Assembly (NCBI GenBank): GCA_015055815.1
Contig: SVHM01000006.1
Coordinates: forward strand, 1-53,659
Source of the DNA: Clostridiales bacterium
GTDB lineage: Bacteria > Bacillota > Clostridia > Christensenellales > UBA1242
Length of the DNA stretch: 53,659 nt
Direction: 5' to 3'
Shown here: positions 35,890 to 45,248 of the stretch, in pieces
Layout of the letters: every line of letters begins with the position of its first letter
Numbering within the stretch: position 1 is the stretch's first letter
Translations under genes and position numbers: made by a program
The notes under the pieces: model-generated
What the model saw: the letters and a program-made list of their open reading frames with translations, nothing else
Told to the model about the DNA's origin: nothing
The model's database searches: none

Positions 35890-38800
35890 ATGGCAGGTTA
35901 CTTAAAGTTAAGTTTAACTATTTTATTTTTTGTGTTTATAGTTGCAGGAGTTTTATGGGGCGTTATTAGGGGCTTGAAAAAAACAATCAGCAGGGGGCTA
36001 TTTTTACTAATAACTTCTGTTTTGCTTATGTTTATTACAATTCCTTTAAGCAAATTATTCCTTATGATTAATGTGGGGTTTTCGTCATTTACCTTAAACG
36101 GCGTAACAATAGCAGGCAAAATGTCAATAAATGATTTGTTATTTAAAATTGTAGAAGCATATCTAGGCAAAGGCTTTGCTTACAATACAGTCGTTGTTGA
36201 ATTAATGTACGGATTGGTATTAGGTTTTACAAGTACTATTATCTATATCGTATTGTTCTGGCTATTTAAATACTTATTTATGCCTTTCAATATGCTACTT
36301 AATAAACTAATATTTAGACAAAGAACTTCTGCCGTATCATTTAGTGCATTTAATAATTCCGACAATCCTTTTGACGATAACTCTGGCGATAACAAAAATC
36401 CATTTGATGATTTATTTTCTGAAACTACTACAAGCGAAGACAATTCAAATACAATAGAAGAAACAACTAGCACACCACAACAAACATCTGAACCAGCTGT
36501 ACTTGGCAATATATTTGACTTAGCCAAAGAAGACACAAACGACTACCCTGCCCCACAAGAAGAGACAACTCCAACCCAAGCCATAGACAATTCATTATTT
36601 ACTTTAGATGTCCTAAATAAACAAAATGAAGAAGCTGGCATTAATGAAAACGACGGTAACAAAGAAAGAAAACAAAAGAAAGAGAAAAAACAAAAACCAC
36701 CAAAAAATAAAGAACTTAGATATGTAGATAACGACCTAAAGAAGAAAGGAAAACATAAACCTAGCGGTAATAAATATAGAATTTGGGGCGGAGTTGTTGG
36801 AGCATTTGTTGGAATTATAGTAATGATGAATACAATGGTTCCAGTTTATGGAATTTTCAACACTCTAAAAAATGCTCAAACTTTAACCCTTGAACATATT
36901 TCTAGTGAAAAACCAAATTTATCATCTTTAACAAAAGGTTTAACTGATGATATTGTAGTCGAATATAGTTCAAGTGTTCTTGGAGCCGTATCAGAAACTA
37001 TTGGTTTAGAAGCAGTAGGAACTGCTCAATTTGACACCATTTCTTCCATTAAGATAGGTAACAACAAAATCAAAGTAAGACAAGACATAAACCAATTAAT
37101 TAAAGTTGTTCAAGAAGTTGACGGTCTATATGGTTATTATGAAGAAATTTCAGTTGATGGCAACTTATCAAAAATAACACAAGACCAACTAGACAACTTA
37201 CTTATAAGAATTAAAAGTATTTTAAATAACTGTCAAAAAGTAAAAAGCATTGACACAATTGCAGATATTTTAATCCCTTCACTTTGTAAACTTACAACTC
37301 AAACAAACTTAAAAATTTCTGATAATGTTGACTTAAACACAATGTTCCACTCAACAATGACAGTATTAAGCGAAGCAAAAGACATCAATCTATTTAACGA
37401 AATTAAGAGCATTATTGAAGTGCTAGAATACGCAAATAGTCAAAAACTATTATTACCTATTATATCATCAAACGAAAACGACTTATTTGTTAACCTTATG
37501 AGCGTTGAAGAAAACTTTACTAAAAATTTTATAGATAAATTATACACATTAAAAACAGTAGATGTTGCAATGCCTAATATTATCAATATGGGACTAACAC
37601 TACTTAGTACAAAAATTGACTTTTCATTTGAAAGAACAGAATTAGACAAGAATAAAGTTCATACCGATATTAACAACATTATTTCAACTTTACTTGAAAC
37701 TGCTAATAGCCTTGATAAAAACACCCCTTCACTAATTACAGTAGAAAGCCTACCTACAATCGGTAAACTTTTAAATACAATAAAATCATCATCATTTTTA
37801 ACTACTTATACATATAATAGTCTAGTAAACTATGGCGGTCAAAAATTAAGTTCGGTATTAGAAGGTGTTTTACCTGACACTCTTCACAGTTACGTAGACG
37901 AAGTCGTTGCAGATAATCTAACAAACGTATCCAATTGGGAAAGTGACCTTACCCACTTAAAAACTGCTATTAATACTTTAAGACATAAAGAATACGGAAT
38001 TATTGGCTCAGTAACTGAAGGAAGCGAATTAAGAGAAGGTTTGCATTTTGACGATTTAGAAATAAATGAAAACACTCTTAATAATTTAGGAACCGCTCTT
38101 GACCAACTAGAAAAAAGTGATTTGTTTGGCAAATCGCAAACATTCAATGTAGCAGATGATACAACCGATTATACAGGCACTGGTGTCAGCAGACTTGTAT
38201 ATAAACTTCTAGATATTGCAAAAGACGAATTAGGAAAAGAAGATAACGAACAATTAAAAACAGTTTCCAATACAATTGCAAAAATGCAATTAAACATTTT
38301 AAATAACTTTGTTGCAAACCCAGAAAATAAATATTGGGAAAATGAATTTAAAGCAATTAGTCCACTTATTTCAGAACTTTATGAAATAAAAGACGGTAAA
38401 GACTTTGAAATCTCAAAAAGTTTAGGTGTTGCTCTTGATAAAGCATCAACAAGCTTATTGCTTGGTGACGATACAACATATAGCCTTGTAGCAGACATGA
38501 TTGAACATATCAAAACTGGTGCAGAAAGTGGCGTAGATGGAGAAATAGATAAATTAATTGGCAATATCTCAATAAGACTATCAAACCCAGACCAATTCAC
38601 CAACAAAGAACATTTCTGGGAAATAGAACTTGAGCATATTGATAGCCTTATGAATATAGAGTTTGATGGCGATATCAAGTCAAACTTACCAACAATTGGT
38701 AAAGCTCTTGACAATGTAACATTCGGCATCGAAAGTACCGACCCAGACGAAAGTTTAAGAAAGTCGTATCTAATTACTCATGAAGATATTAGAACTATAT

Positions 38801-40080
38801 TAAACACTGCAATTAACGATAACAAATCGAGTTTAACAAATTCTTTTGATGGAAAAATTAAAACAACAATTGAAACGTCAATTAATAGTATTCAAACAAA
38901 CATAGAAAATGTCGAAAACTATTCATTTGAAACAGAACTTACCAAACTCCAAAAATTATCTAATATTTCTATTTCAAGTGATTTATTTAAATTTACATCG
39001 GATACAGAAGAAGGTAAAACTCTAAGAGAACAAAATAGACTAGCTGTAGTAAGCATAGGAACAACCCTTGACGAAATTGCTTTTAATACAAATACAACTG
39101 GAATTGTATCTTACGCCGAAGAACTTAATAGTAAAGTTATTACGAGAGATATTTTAAATGATATGGTTAAAGGACTTCTTGATAATATAAGCAATAAATC
39201 TGCCGACAACTCGCCAGAAACAACATTGGAAACAGCAGTAAAAGACCTAATTGAAGATATCAAAACAAATATCGAAAATAAAAAATCTTATGTCTTCTCG
39301 TGGGAAAGAGAATTAGGCTTCATCCATGATTTAACCAAAATCAATAGCGACATGACATATTCATTAGATGACGCAAATAGCGATGCAAATAGAAATAATC
39401 TAGCCGTTACTTTAGATGCACTAGCATTTAATATGAACACTGCAAAAACTAAATATGAAGATATTGCATACAACGACGATAAAAAGATAACTTATTTACC
39501 AGCAAATGGAAATAGTTTATTTATAACAAGAGAAAATTTAATTGGCACAGTTGCAAAAATATTAAATACTTTAAAAATTGATGACGCCACTGCATTATCA
39601 AAAGACGATATTATAAATAAACTTCTAACAAATGCGACTGAAACAATTAGTACTACTACCCCATCAACACATGGCAAATATAATAATATATCTGACTCAT
39701 TTAAAGCCCTTGACACGATAGAAAATAGTCTAACACATCATATAGATGAAGCCACTAAAGATGGTGTCACTATTAAAGATTTGAAAAGTGAAGGCACCTT
39801 AGATAGCCTAGACCAAGACTTAGAAAATTATCAAGCAGAGCCAATATCAGGCATACTTGTTACTAGAATGATTGCACTTAAGATCATAAATGAAATCACT
39901 GTTCCATCAGAGCTTACAAGTGCATCTGACTACAGAAATAATATTCTTGTTCCTGGTTACACGAGTGCAATTAATAATAATGACACAAATCCTGAAACAT
40001 ATTGTAATGGAGACCCTGTTGATTTAAATTCTAGAAATAATCCATTTAGAACATTATTATCAACAATTCCAGTCATATAA
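35890..40080 (+). CDS. Giant CvpA-like membrane protein with extracellular helical repeats
   Basis: A 1396-aa protein. The first 140 residues have about four membrane segments and the GVIRGLKKTISRG layout of CvpA/colicin-V-production-type proteins. A long acidic then Lys-rich cytosolic linker (about 145-295) follows, with repeated NPFDD-type motifs. Another membrane segment lies at about 298-322, and about 1070 residues then lie outside. The outer part is helical and repetitive: W/F-E-x-E-L/F motifs occur at residues 683, 816, 910, 1013 and 1138, each followed about 35-45 residues later by a LG.ALD or LA.TLDA motif. There is no anchoring motif at the end. Single-gene unit with its own promoter and terminator. 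Function unknown. Confidence 0.75.
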   Translation: MAGYLKLSLTILFFVFIVAGVLWGVIRGLKKTISRGLFLLITSVLLMFITIPLSKLFLMINVGFSSFTLNGVTIAGKMSINDLLFKIVEAYLGKGFAYNTVVVELMYGLVLGFTSTIIYIVLFWLFKYLFMPFNMLLNKLIFRQRTSAVSFSAFNNSDNPFDDNSGDNKNPFDDLFSETTTSEDNSNTIEETTSTPQQTSEPAVLGNIFDLAKEDTNDYPAPQEETTPTQAIDNSLFTLDVLNKQNEEAGINENDGNKERKQKKEKKQKPPKNKELRYVDNDLKKKGKHKPSGNKYRIWGGVVGAFVGIIVMMNTMVPVYGIFNTLKNAQTLTLEHISSEKPNLSSLTKGLTDDIVVEYSSSVLGAVSETIGLEAVGTAQFDTISSIKIGNNKIKVRQDINQLIKVVQEVDGLYGYYEEISVDGNLSKITQDQLDNLLIRIKSILNNCQKVKSIDTIADILIPSLCKLTTQTNLKISDNVDLNTMFHSTMTVLSEAKDINLFNEIKSIIEVLEYANSQKLLLPIISSNENDLFVNLMSVEENFTKNFIDKLYTLKTVDVAMPNIINMGLTLLSTKIDFSFERTELDKNKVHTDINNIISTLLETANSLDKNTPSLITVESLPTIGKLLNTIKSSSFLTTYTYNSLVNYGGQKLSSVLEGVLPDTLHSYVDEVVADNLTNVSNWESDLTHLKTAINTLRHKEYGIIGSVTEGSELREGLHFDDLEINENTLNNLGTALDQLEKSDLFGKSQTFNVADDTTDYTGTGVSRLVYKLLDIAKDELGKEDNEQLKTVSNTIAKMQLNILNNFVANPENKYWENEFKAISPLISELYEIKDGKDFEISKSLGVALDKASTSLLLGDDTTYSLVADMIEHIKTGAESGVDGEIDKLIGNISIRLSNPDQFTNKEHFWEIELEHIDSLMNIEFDGDIKSNLPTIGKALDNVTFGIESTDPDESLRKSYLITHEDIRTILNTAINDNKSSLTNSFDGKIKTTIETSINSIQTNIENVENYSFETELTKLQKLSNISISSDLFKFTSDTEEGKTLREQNRLAVVSIGTTLDEIAFNTNTTGIVSYAEELNSKVITRDILNDMVKGLLDNISNKSADNSPETTLETAVKDLIEDIKTNIENKKSYVFSWERELGFIHDLTKINSDMTYSLDDANSDANRNNLAVTLDALAFNMNTAKTKYEDIAYNDDKKITYLPANGNSLFITRENLIGTVAKILNTLKIDDATALSKDDIINKLLTNATETISTTTPSTHGKYNNISDSFKALDTIENSLTHHIDEATKDGVTIKDLKSEGTLDSLDQDLENYQAEPISGILVTRMIALKIINEITVPSELTSASDYRNNILVPGYTSAINNNDTNPETYCNGDPVDLNSRNNPFRTLLSTIPVI

Positions 40081-40093
40081 ATTAATAAGACAT

Positions 40094-40129
40094 AAAAAAA
40101 TAAGCAATTTAAAAATTGCTTATTTTTTT
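40094..40129. terminator. Bidirectional terminator
   Basis: Stem AAAATAAGCAATTT with AAATTGCTTATTTT and long A and T flanks, shared by the convergent CvpA-like gene and the 146-aa gene. Confidence 0.8.
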
Positions 40130-40568
40130 ATCTACTCACTTCCAATACTTCGTTATAGAACATATCTCTATATACTTTTTCGTCAAGCATTTCACTTGGG
40201 ACTTTTTTTGTCGCTCTTTCAAGCACAACTTTTTCTCTAGCAATTTCACTGCCAGTCTTGTACCAATGAGAAAAAAGATAAGTTGTCCCAACAACATCCA
40301 AAGTCTTTTTTATTATCTCTGTTAATTTATTACTTTCAGCAGTCTCAACTATTTCATCAACTACAACTTTTTTAGTTATTACACTTCCGCAATCACAAAA
40401 GTTGCCACACTGAAATAATCTTAAATCTCTTCTTATGTTTCTTAAATGCGGATTATTATATTCATAAAAATTATCAAAACCCGCCGACTGAAATATATTA
40501 AATATCTTCACAAGTTTATCGCCATCAAGTTCACTCTCTTTGAACATGAATGTATTTACTTGACACAT
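40128..40568 (-). CDS. Hypothetical protein with a cysteine cluster, 146 aa
   Basis: A soluble 146-aa protein that I do not recognise. It starts MCQVNTFMF and has a QCGNFCDCGS segment near residue 54, giving four cysteines that could bind a metal or form a redox centre. The rest is helical. AAGGTGATG lies before ATG. It is a single gene with its own promoter and a shared terminator. Confidence 0.65.
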   Translation of the reverse strand: MCQVNTFMFKESELDGDKLVKIFNIFQSAGFDNFYEYNNPHLRNIRRDLRLFQCGNFCDCGSVITKKVVVDEIVETAESNKLTEIIKKTLDVVGTTYLFSHWYKTGSEIAREKVVLERATKKVPSEMLDEKVYRDMFYNEVLEVSR

Positions 40569-40607
40569 ATTACATCACCTTAAAAATGTTATATAATTAA
40601 TACTATT

Positions 40608-40636
40608 ATTTTAATAAAGTATATGGTTTTTGTCAA
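40608..40636 (-). promoter_or_regulatory. Promoter of the 146-aa gene
   Basis: Minus strand: TTGACA (40631-40636), 17 nt, TAAAAT (40608-40613). Confidence 0.7.
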
Positions 40637-40661
40637 ATACTTTATACTTAAATTCAAAAAA

Positions 40662-42230
40662 TTAATTGTTTTCGTTTAAAATTTGCCTAGAAACTTTTAT
40701 ACCATCGACCGCACTAGACACAATTCCACCCGCAAAACCAGCCCCTTCACCAATCATATATAGCCCACTTATACTCGTCTGCATTTTCTCATCTCGTTTC
40801 ACTTGATAAGGAGCGCTACTTCTACTTTCAATTCCCGTCAAAATACTATCGCCATCTGCAAAACACTTTAACTTTTTATTTAGTTTTAATATCCCATCTT
40901 TTAAAGATGTTACAACAAAATGTGGTAGCATTTCACTTACATCACCTAAAACATATTTGGGTTTTATACTAGGCACTACTTTTCCTAATTTTTTTGATGG
41001 CACACCATTTAAAAAATCTTCAAATCTTTGAACGGTAGGACAGCCATTTTTAAAAGCCTTTTTCTCATACATTTCTTGAAATTCAATTCCCGCAAGCGGA
41101 TGACTACTTTCAAAATCTTCTACATTAACGTTTACAAGCACAGCACTATTACTATTTACACCATCTCTTGCATTATAACTCATCCCGTTTGTAACAATCG
41201 TTCCACTCTCACTCATGGCAGGAACAACTACACCACCAGGACACATGCAGAATGTATATACCACTCTACCATTTTCAAGTTTTTCAGACAAATGATAATC
41301 GGCAGTAGGCAAAATGTTTTTATGAGCCATTTCTCCATATTGAGCAAAATTTATATCCTTTGCTAAATGTTCAATTCTAACACCCATAGAAAAAGGTTTT
41401 TGTGTTATTTCAAGACCTTTATCATAAAGCATCCTAATTGTATCCCTACTAGAATGACCAATGCCCATAAGAAGAATGTCACAAGGCACCAACACATCAC
41501 CGTTTGACGTTTCAACAATTACCCCAGTTACTTTATCTCCACTTATTTCAATCTCTTTTACCCTATGTTCAAAAAGCACTTCACATCCGTTTTCGATTAA
41601 GTAATTTCTAATATTTACAATTACTTTCGAAAGAACATCTGTACCAACATGAGGTCTAAAATCATAACAAATATTCTCACCTGCACCAAACTTGTGAAAT
41701 GTATTTAAAACATACGACACAAATTCACTCTTTATCCCACTATTTAATTTTCCGTCAGAAAAAGTTCCAGCACCGCCTTCACCAAATTGTATATTCGACT
41801 TCTCATCAAGTATTCCATTGGTAAAAAGATTATCTACCGCCTTTTGCCTTTTAGACATCTCATATCCACGTTCTAAAATAGTGACTTTAACTCCACTTCT
41901 TAAAAATTCAAGTGCAGAAAATAACCCACTAGGTCCACTTCCTACAATTATTACTTTTTTATTAAAATTATTAGCAACAATTGGAATTGATTTAATTTCT
42001 TTAAAAATCGTTAAATTTTTAAATTTACTGATATTTAATGACTTTTTGTAATCAAAAGAAATACTAGCAATATATTTAATATCGCTTTTATTTCTTGCGT
42101 CTAACGATAATTTCTGCAGTTTAATATCACAAATTAAATCTTTGTTTAATTTAAACTTATTTGAAATAATAGTAGACAAATTGTCTTTATTAAAATCTAT
42201 ATTCAATTTTATATTACTTGCTAAATACAT
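40662..42230 (-). CDS. FAD-dependent dehydrogenase, COG2509-like
   Basis: A 522-aa flavoprotein. After an N-terminal domain of about 90 residues comes the dinucleotide-binding motif VIIVGSGPSGLFSALEFLRSG with ILERG, then FGEGGAGTFSDGKLNSG, which marks this uncharacterised FAD-dependent dehydrogenase family. A C-terminal GEGAGFAGGIVSSAVDG segment completes the FAD site. It starts 1 nt after the U32 gene, so it is in an operon with it. The substrate is unknown. Confidence 0.87.
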   Translation of the reverse strand: MYLASNIKLNIDFNKDNLSTIISNKFKLNKDLICDIKLQKLSLDARNKSDIKYIASISFDYKKSLNISKFKNLTIFKEIKSIPIVANNFNKKVIIVGSGPSGLFSALEFLRSGVKVTILERGYEMSKRQKAVDNLFTNGILDEKSNIQFGEGGAGTFSDGKLNSGIKSEFVSYVLNTFHKFGAGENICYDFRPHVGTDVLSKVIVNIRNYLIENGCEVLFEHRVKEIEISGDKVTGVIVETSNGDVLVPCDILLMGIGHSSRDTIRMLYDKGLEITQKPFSMGVRIEHLAKDINFAQYGEMAHKNILPTADYHLSEKLENGRVVYTFCMCPGGVVVPAMSESGTIVTNGMSYNARDGVNSNSAVLVNVNVEDFESSHPLAGIEFQEMYEKKAFKNGCPTVQRFEDFLNGVPSKKLGKVVPSIKPKYVLGDVSEMLPHFVVTSLKDGILKLNKKLKCFADGDSILTGIESRSSAPYQVKRDEKMQTSISGLYMIGEGAGFAGGIVSSAVDGIKVSRQILNENN

Positions 42231-42231
42231 A

Positions 42232-44379
42232 TCAATCTCTTAAATCAACAATCTTATTAGGAAAGTCCCTACTGCTAATGTTATCAAGAACTTCAAAATA
42301 ACAATTACTAATTTTAAATCTTCTAATTGAATAATTACTAGTTGACTTCAAACTTAAACTTTTATTTATCCACTTACACTCATCACAGTTATTATTATAT
42401 AAAGTTTTTATAGGGCAACTAACCATAGTCATAAGCGGATATTTGCCTGATATAATTTTATAACTACCACTAATTGTAGGCGACCACTTTTCAATAGAAC
42501 TTATAAACTCTTTAACACCCAACGACTTTAAAAACTGCACAGTGTAATTATTAGTAATATTAAGTCCACTTCCAGCCCAAATTTCAACTCCATCTTTTAA
42601 ATAATCAAGAGCAAAAATATTATTAGCAATGAAAATTGCATCTCTATTCTGTTCAACAATTTCATCAATAATTGACAAATCTTGATATCTTGAAATACAA
42701 GGCAAATTAATTATAAGTTTACTTTTATATTTTTTATCGTACTTATTTTTAAATGAAGAAATAACATCCAAATTATAACTGGTAGGACTTAAAATTAAAG
42801 CATCATACCCAAGTGGAATATTTGAATTTTCATCTACAATTGCAAGGCTTGAAAATGTTGAACTTAATTTGTTATAAGTAGGCATATCACAATCAGCAAT
42901 TGTAAGATTTTTATTATTACCTAATATATTGTTTACAAGTTCTTCTATAGCTTTTCTTCGCAAGTCATTAATAGCACTAAGTGAAATAAAACCATCATCA
43001 ATTGCTATATCAATTTTACCTATTTTATATATATCTTTATTAACCTTTGAAAGTTGAGAAATTATCGTCTCTTCTGATGTAATATTTTTCTTTGCTACTT
43101 CAACAACATCACCATAAACAGTATTAGAATATTCGCCACATTTAATAGTTAATTGGAGTTTATTTCCAACCAGCCCCACAAAATCAAAATCAATATTTCT
43201 ATAAAAACTTTTATCAATTTTATTTATACTAGAAGATTTTGAAATGTATACATTACTGTCATTTGATATATGGTTTTTGCCATAAACTATAATATTATTA
43301 CCACTATATTCAATATTACCAACACCCATTGAAATAACAGAATTATCTTTAAGTACAAACTTAATACCATCACCAGTAGATAATTTTTCAGACGATTTAA
43401 TTGTAATTTTATAGATATCTTTAAACCTATTACAAGATATTACCTTACCAATATTTTTACCTAAATGATTATTTTGAAGTGTGTTGATTACATTGTTTCC
43501 ATCATTGTATCCAGAAACATAATCACCCCTAGAAAATACTTCTTTCAATTGGCTTAGTTTTTTATCAATATCAACTATATTTTCAGTACTATAAATTTCA
43601 TCAATGGCATCTCTATAAATAGTCGTTGTAATTGAAACATAATTTTCATTTCTTAGTCTGCCTTCAATTTTAAGTGACGATACACCCAACTTAATAAGTT
43701 TATCAAGGTATGAAAGCATACAATTATCTCTCGGACTTATTGCATATCCATGAACAATTTTCTTTCCATCGCTTAAGGTATATGGAAGCCTACATAATTG
43801 TTTACATTCCCCCCTATTTCCACTAGCACCACACTTAATACTGCTAAGGTAACAATTGCCAGAAAAACCAACACACATAGCACCATGAACAAATACTTCA
43901 AGCTCAATGTCAACATTATTTTTTATTTCTTCAATATCTTTAAGTGTCGCTTCTCTAGAAAGGACAATTCGGCTAAGACCCATTTCTTTAGCAACTCTTG
44001 CTCCCCTAACATTATGAACTGCAAGTTGCGTACTTCCATGCAAAACAATATTTGGATACATTCTTCTTAGTACCGATATAACACCTAAGTCTTGAACAAT
44101 AAACCCATCTACACTTGCCTTATAACATTTCCCTACCATTTGACACATGTCCGTAAATTCATTGTCGGATAGTAATATATTTATAACTACATATACTTTT
44201 ACCTTTTTTAAATGAGCAAAAGAAACAAGTCTCTCAATGTTATCAAGAGATATGTTTTCTGCTTTCATTCTTGCATTAAATTTATGCAAGCCCAAATATA
44301 CTGCATTAGCACCACTCTTTATGGCTGTATAAAAAGTTTTTTCATCTCCAACAGGAGCAAGTAATTCAATCTTTTCCAT
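42232..44379 (-). CDS. U32 family peptidase/RlhA-type protein
   Basis: A 715-aa protein with the U32 signature EVFVHGAMCVGFSGNCYLS, preceded by ELLAPVGDEKTFYTAIKSGA and followed by a cysteine set (KCGASGNRGECKQLCR) that likely holds an iron-sulfur cluster. The C-terminal half matches the long-form U32 layout with an extra domain. E. coli RlhA of this family is involved in 23S rRNA hydroxycytidine formation, so an RNA hydroxylation role is possible and peptidase activity is doubtful. No Shine-Dalgarno sequence precedes the ATG; a TACAAT box lies 6 nt upstream, which suggests a leaderless mRNA. First gene of a two-gene operon. Confidence 0.88.
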   Translation of the reverse strand: MEKIELLAPVGDEKTFYTAIKSGANAVYLGLHKFNARMKAENISLDNIERLVSFAHLKKVKVYVVINILLSDNEFTDMCQMVGKCYKASVDGFIVQDLGVISVLRRMYPNIVLHGSTQLAVHNVRGARVAKEMGLSRIVLSREATLKDIEEIKNNVDIELEVFVHGAMCVGFSGNCYLSSIKCGASGNRGECKQLCRLPYTLSDGKKIVHGYAISPRDNCMLSYLDKLIKLGVSSLKIEGRLRNENYVSITTTIYRDAIDEIYSTENIVDIDKKLSQLKEVFSRGDYVSGYNDGNNVINTLQNNHLGKNIGKVISCNRFKDIYKITIKSSEKLSTGDGIKFVLKDNSVISMGVGNIEYSGNNIIVYGKNHISNDSNVYISKSSSINKIDKSFYRNIDFDFVGLVGNKLQLTIKCGEYSNTVYGDVVEVAKKNITSEETIISQLSKVNKDIYKIGKIDIAIDDGFISLSAINDLRRKAIEELVNNILGNNKNLTIADCDMPTYNKLSSTFSSLAIVDENSNIPLGYDALILSPTSYNLDVISSFKNKYDKKYKSKLIINLPCISRYQDLSIIDEIVEQNRDAIFIANNIFALDYLKDGVEIWAGSGLNITNNYTVQFLKSLGVKEFISSIEKWSPTISGSYKIISGKYPLMTMVSCPIKTLYNNNCDECKWINKSLSLKSTSNYSIRRFKISNCYFEVLDNISSRDFPNKIVDLRD

Positions 44380-44427
44380 AGTTATATTGTAACATATATT
44401 TAACTGTATGAAAATAGAATTGAAAAA

Positions 44428-44451
44428 AAATAATGGGTTGCCCCATTATTT
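44428..44451 (-). terminator. Terminator of the DUF1538-PII operon
   Basis: Stem AAATAATGGG with CCCATTATTT, loop TTGC, followed on the minus strand by an eight-T run. Confidence 0.85.
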
Positions 44452-44463
44452 TTAACGTATTCT

Positions 44464-44892
44464 TTATTTAGATTTAGTTGTTTTTGCACTTTTCTTTTCA
44501 AGTTTAACTTGTTTTTGCAATTCTTTCGCTTTCTTGATTTGTTCTTTTTTCTGTTCTGTTACCCTTTTTAATCCGTATACTGAACTTACAGGTATACTAA
44601 AGCAAAGCCCCCTACCTTCTTCAAGCAAACTCGTTTTTTCAGCAATTTCTTGCATTATTTTTCTTCTTTCATTCTTTTTAACCAATATTAAAACTATTTC
44701 CCTTTCTGGTTGCAAAGATATACCCATTACATGCTTATCGCTATCTGCAGTACCCCTACCATAAAGTATTGTCGCCCCAGTAGCACCCGCTTCACGTGCA
44801 GAAAACACAACATAATCAGCAAAACCCCTGCCAATTACTGCAATTATAAGTTCAAATTCATCTTTCACTTTCTCATTTTCAATTGTTTTCAT
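44464..44892 (-). CDS. PII-like regulatory protein 2
   Basis: A 142-aa protein of the PII/GlnB-like fold. The segment GRGFADYVVFSAREAGATGATILYGRG and the following PEREIVLILVKKNERRKIMQEI match PII-like nucleotide-binding proteins. The uridylylated Tyr of classical GlnB is not evident. The last 25 residues are a Lys-rich tail. Third gene of the operon, 2 nt after the first PII-like gene. It probably binds a nucleotide and controls the DUF1538 protein. Confidence 0.85.
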   Translation of the reverse strand: MKTIENEKVKDEFELIIAVIGRGFADYVVFSAREAGATGATILYGRGTADSDKHVMGISLQPEREIVLILVKKNERRKIMQEIAEKTSLLEEGRGLCFSIPVSSVYGLKRVTEQKKEQIKKAKELQKQVKLEKKSAKTTKSK

Positions 44893-44894
44893 AA

Positions 44895-45239
44895 TTACAC
44901 CTCAATACCCATAAGTTCAAGTAGTGGACTACTAGCACTTGACGGGTCAATTAACATTGCAAGCCCATACTGGTCTTTTTCTATTCGAGTTACATTTACA
45001 ATATCTTTTAAATATTTATCTTTTTTATCACTAGGGACCATAACAGCAAAAATACTTCTATCTTCTATCCCAAACCCAAATATATCTGCTATATTGCTTT
45101 CACTTGTTCCTTTTCCACTGAAAATAATACCGTTTTTTAGGTGTTTTTCAGTAAGATATGTTTCAAGTTCGTCACTCATGTCTTTATCACATATAGTGAG
45201 AACAATTGACATAGGTGCTGGAATTTTGGCTATTTTCAT
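44895..45239 (-). CDS. PII-like regulatory protein 1
   Basis: A 114-aa, more divergent PII-like protein. It has an alternating strand/helix layout (MSIVLTICDKD, GIIFSGKGTSES, IFAVMVPSDKKDKYLKDI) that parallels the next gene, with SGKGT in place of YGRGT. It lies 9 nt after the DUF1538 gene. The two PII-like proteins could form mixed trimers or sense different signals. Confidence 0.7.
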   Translation of the reverse strand: MKIAKIPAPMSIVLTICDKDMSDELETYLTEKHLKNGIIFSGKGTSESNIADIFGFGIEDRSIFAVMVPSDKKDKYLKDIVNVTRIEKDQYGLAMLIDPSSASSPLLELMGIEV

Positions 45240-45248
45240 ATATCCCCC

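Noticed and set aside
42232..44379. Calling the U32 protein a collagenase
   Set aside because: The family name is historical; the long form with a cysteine set is closer to RNA-modification proteins such as RlhA.
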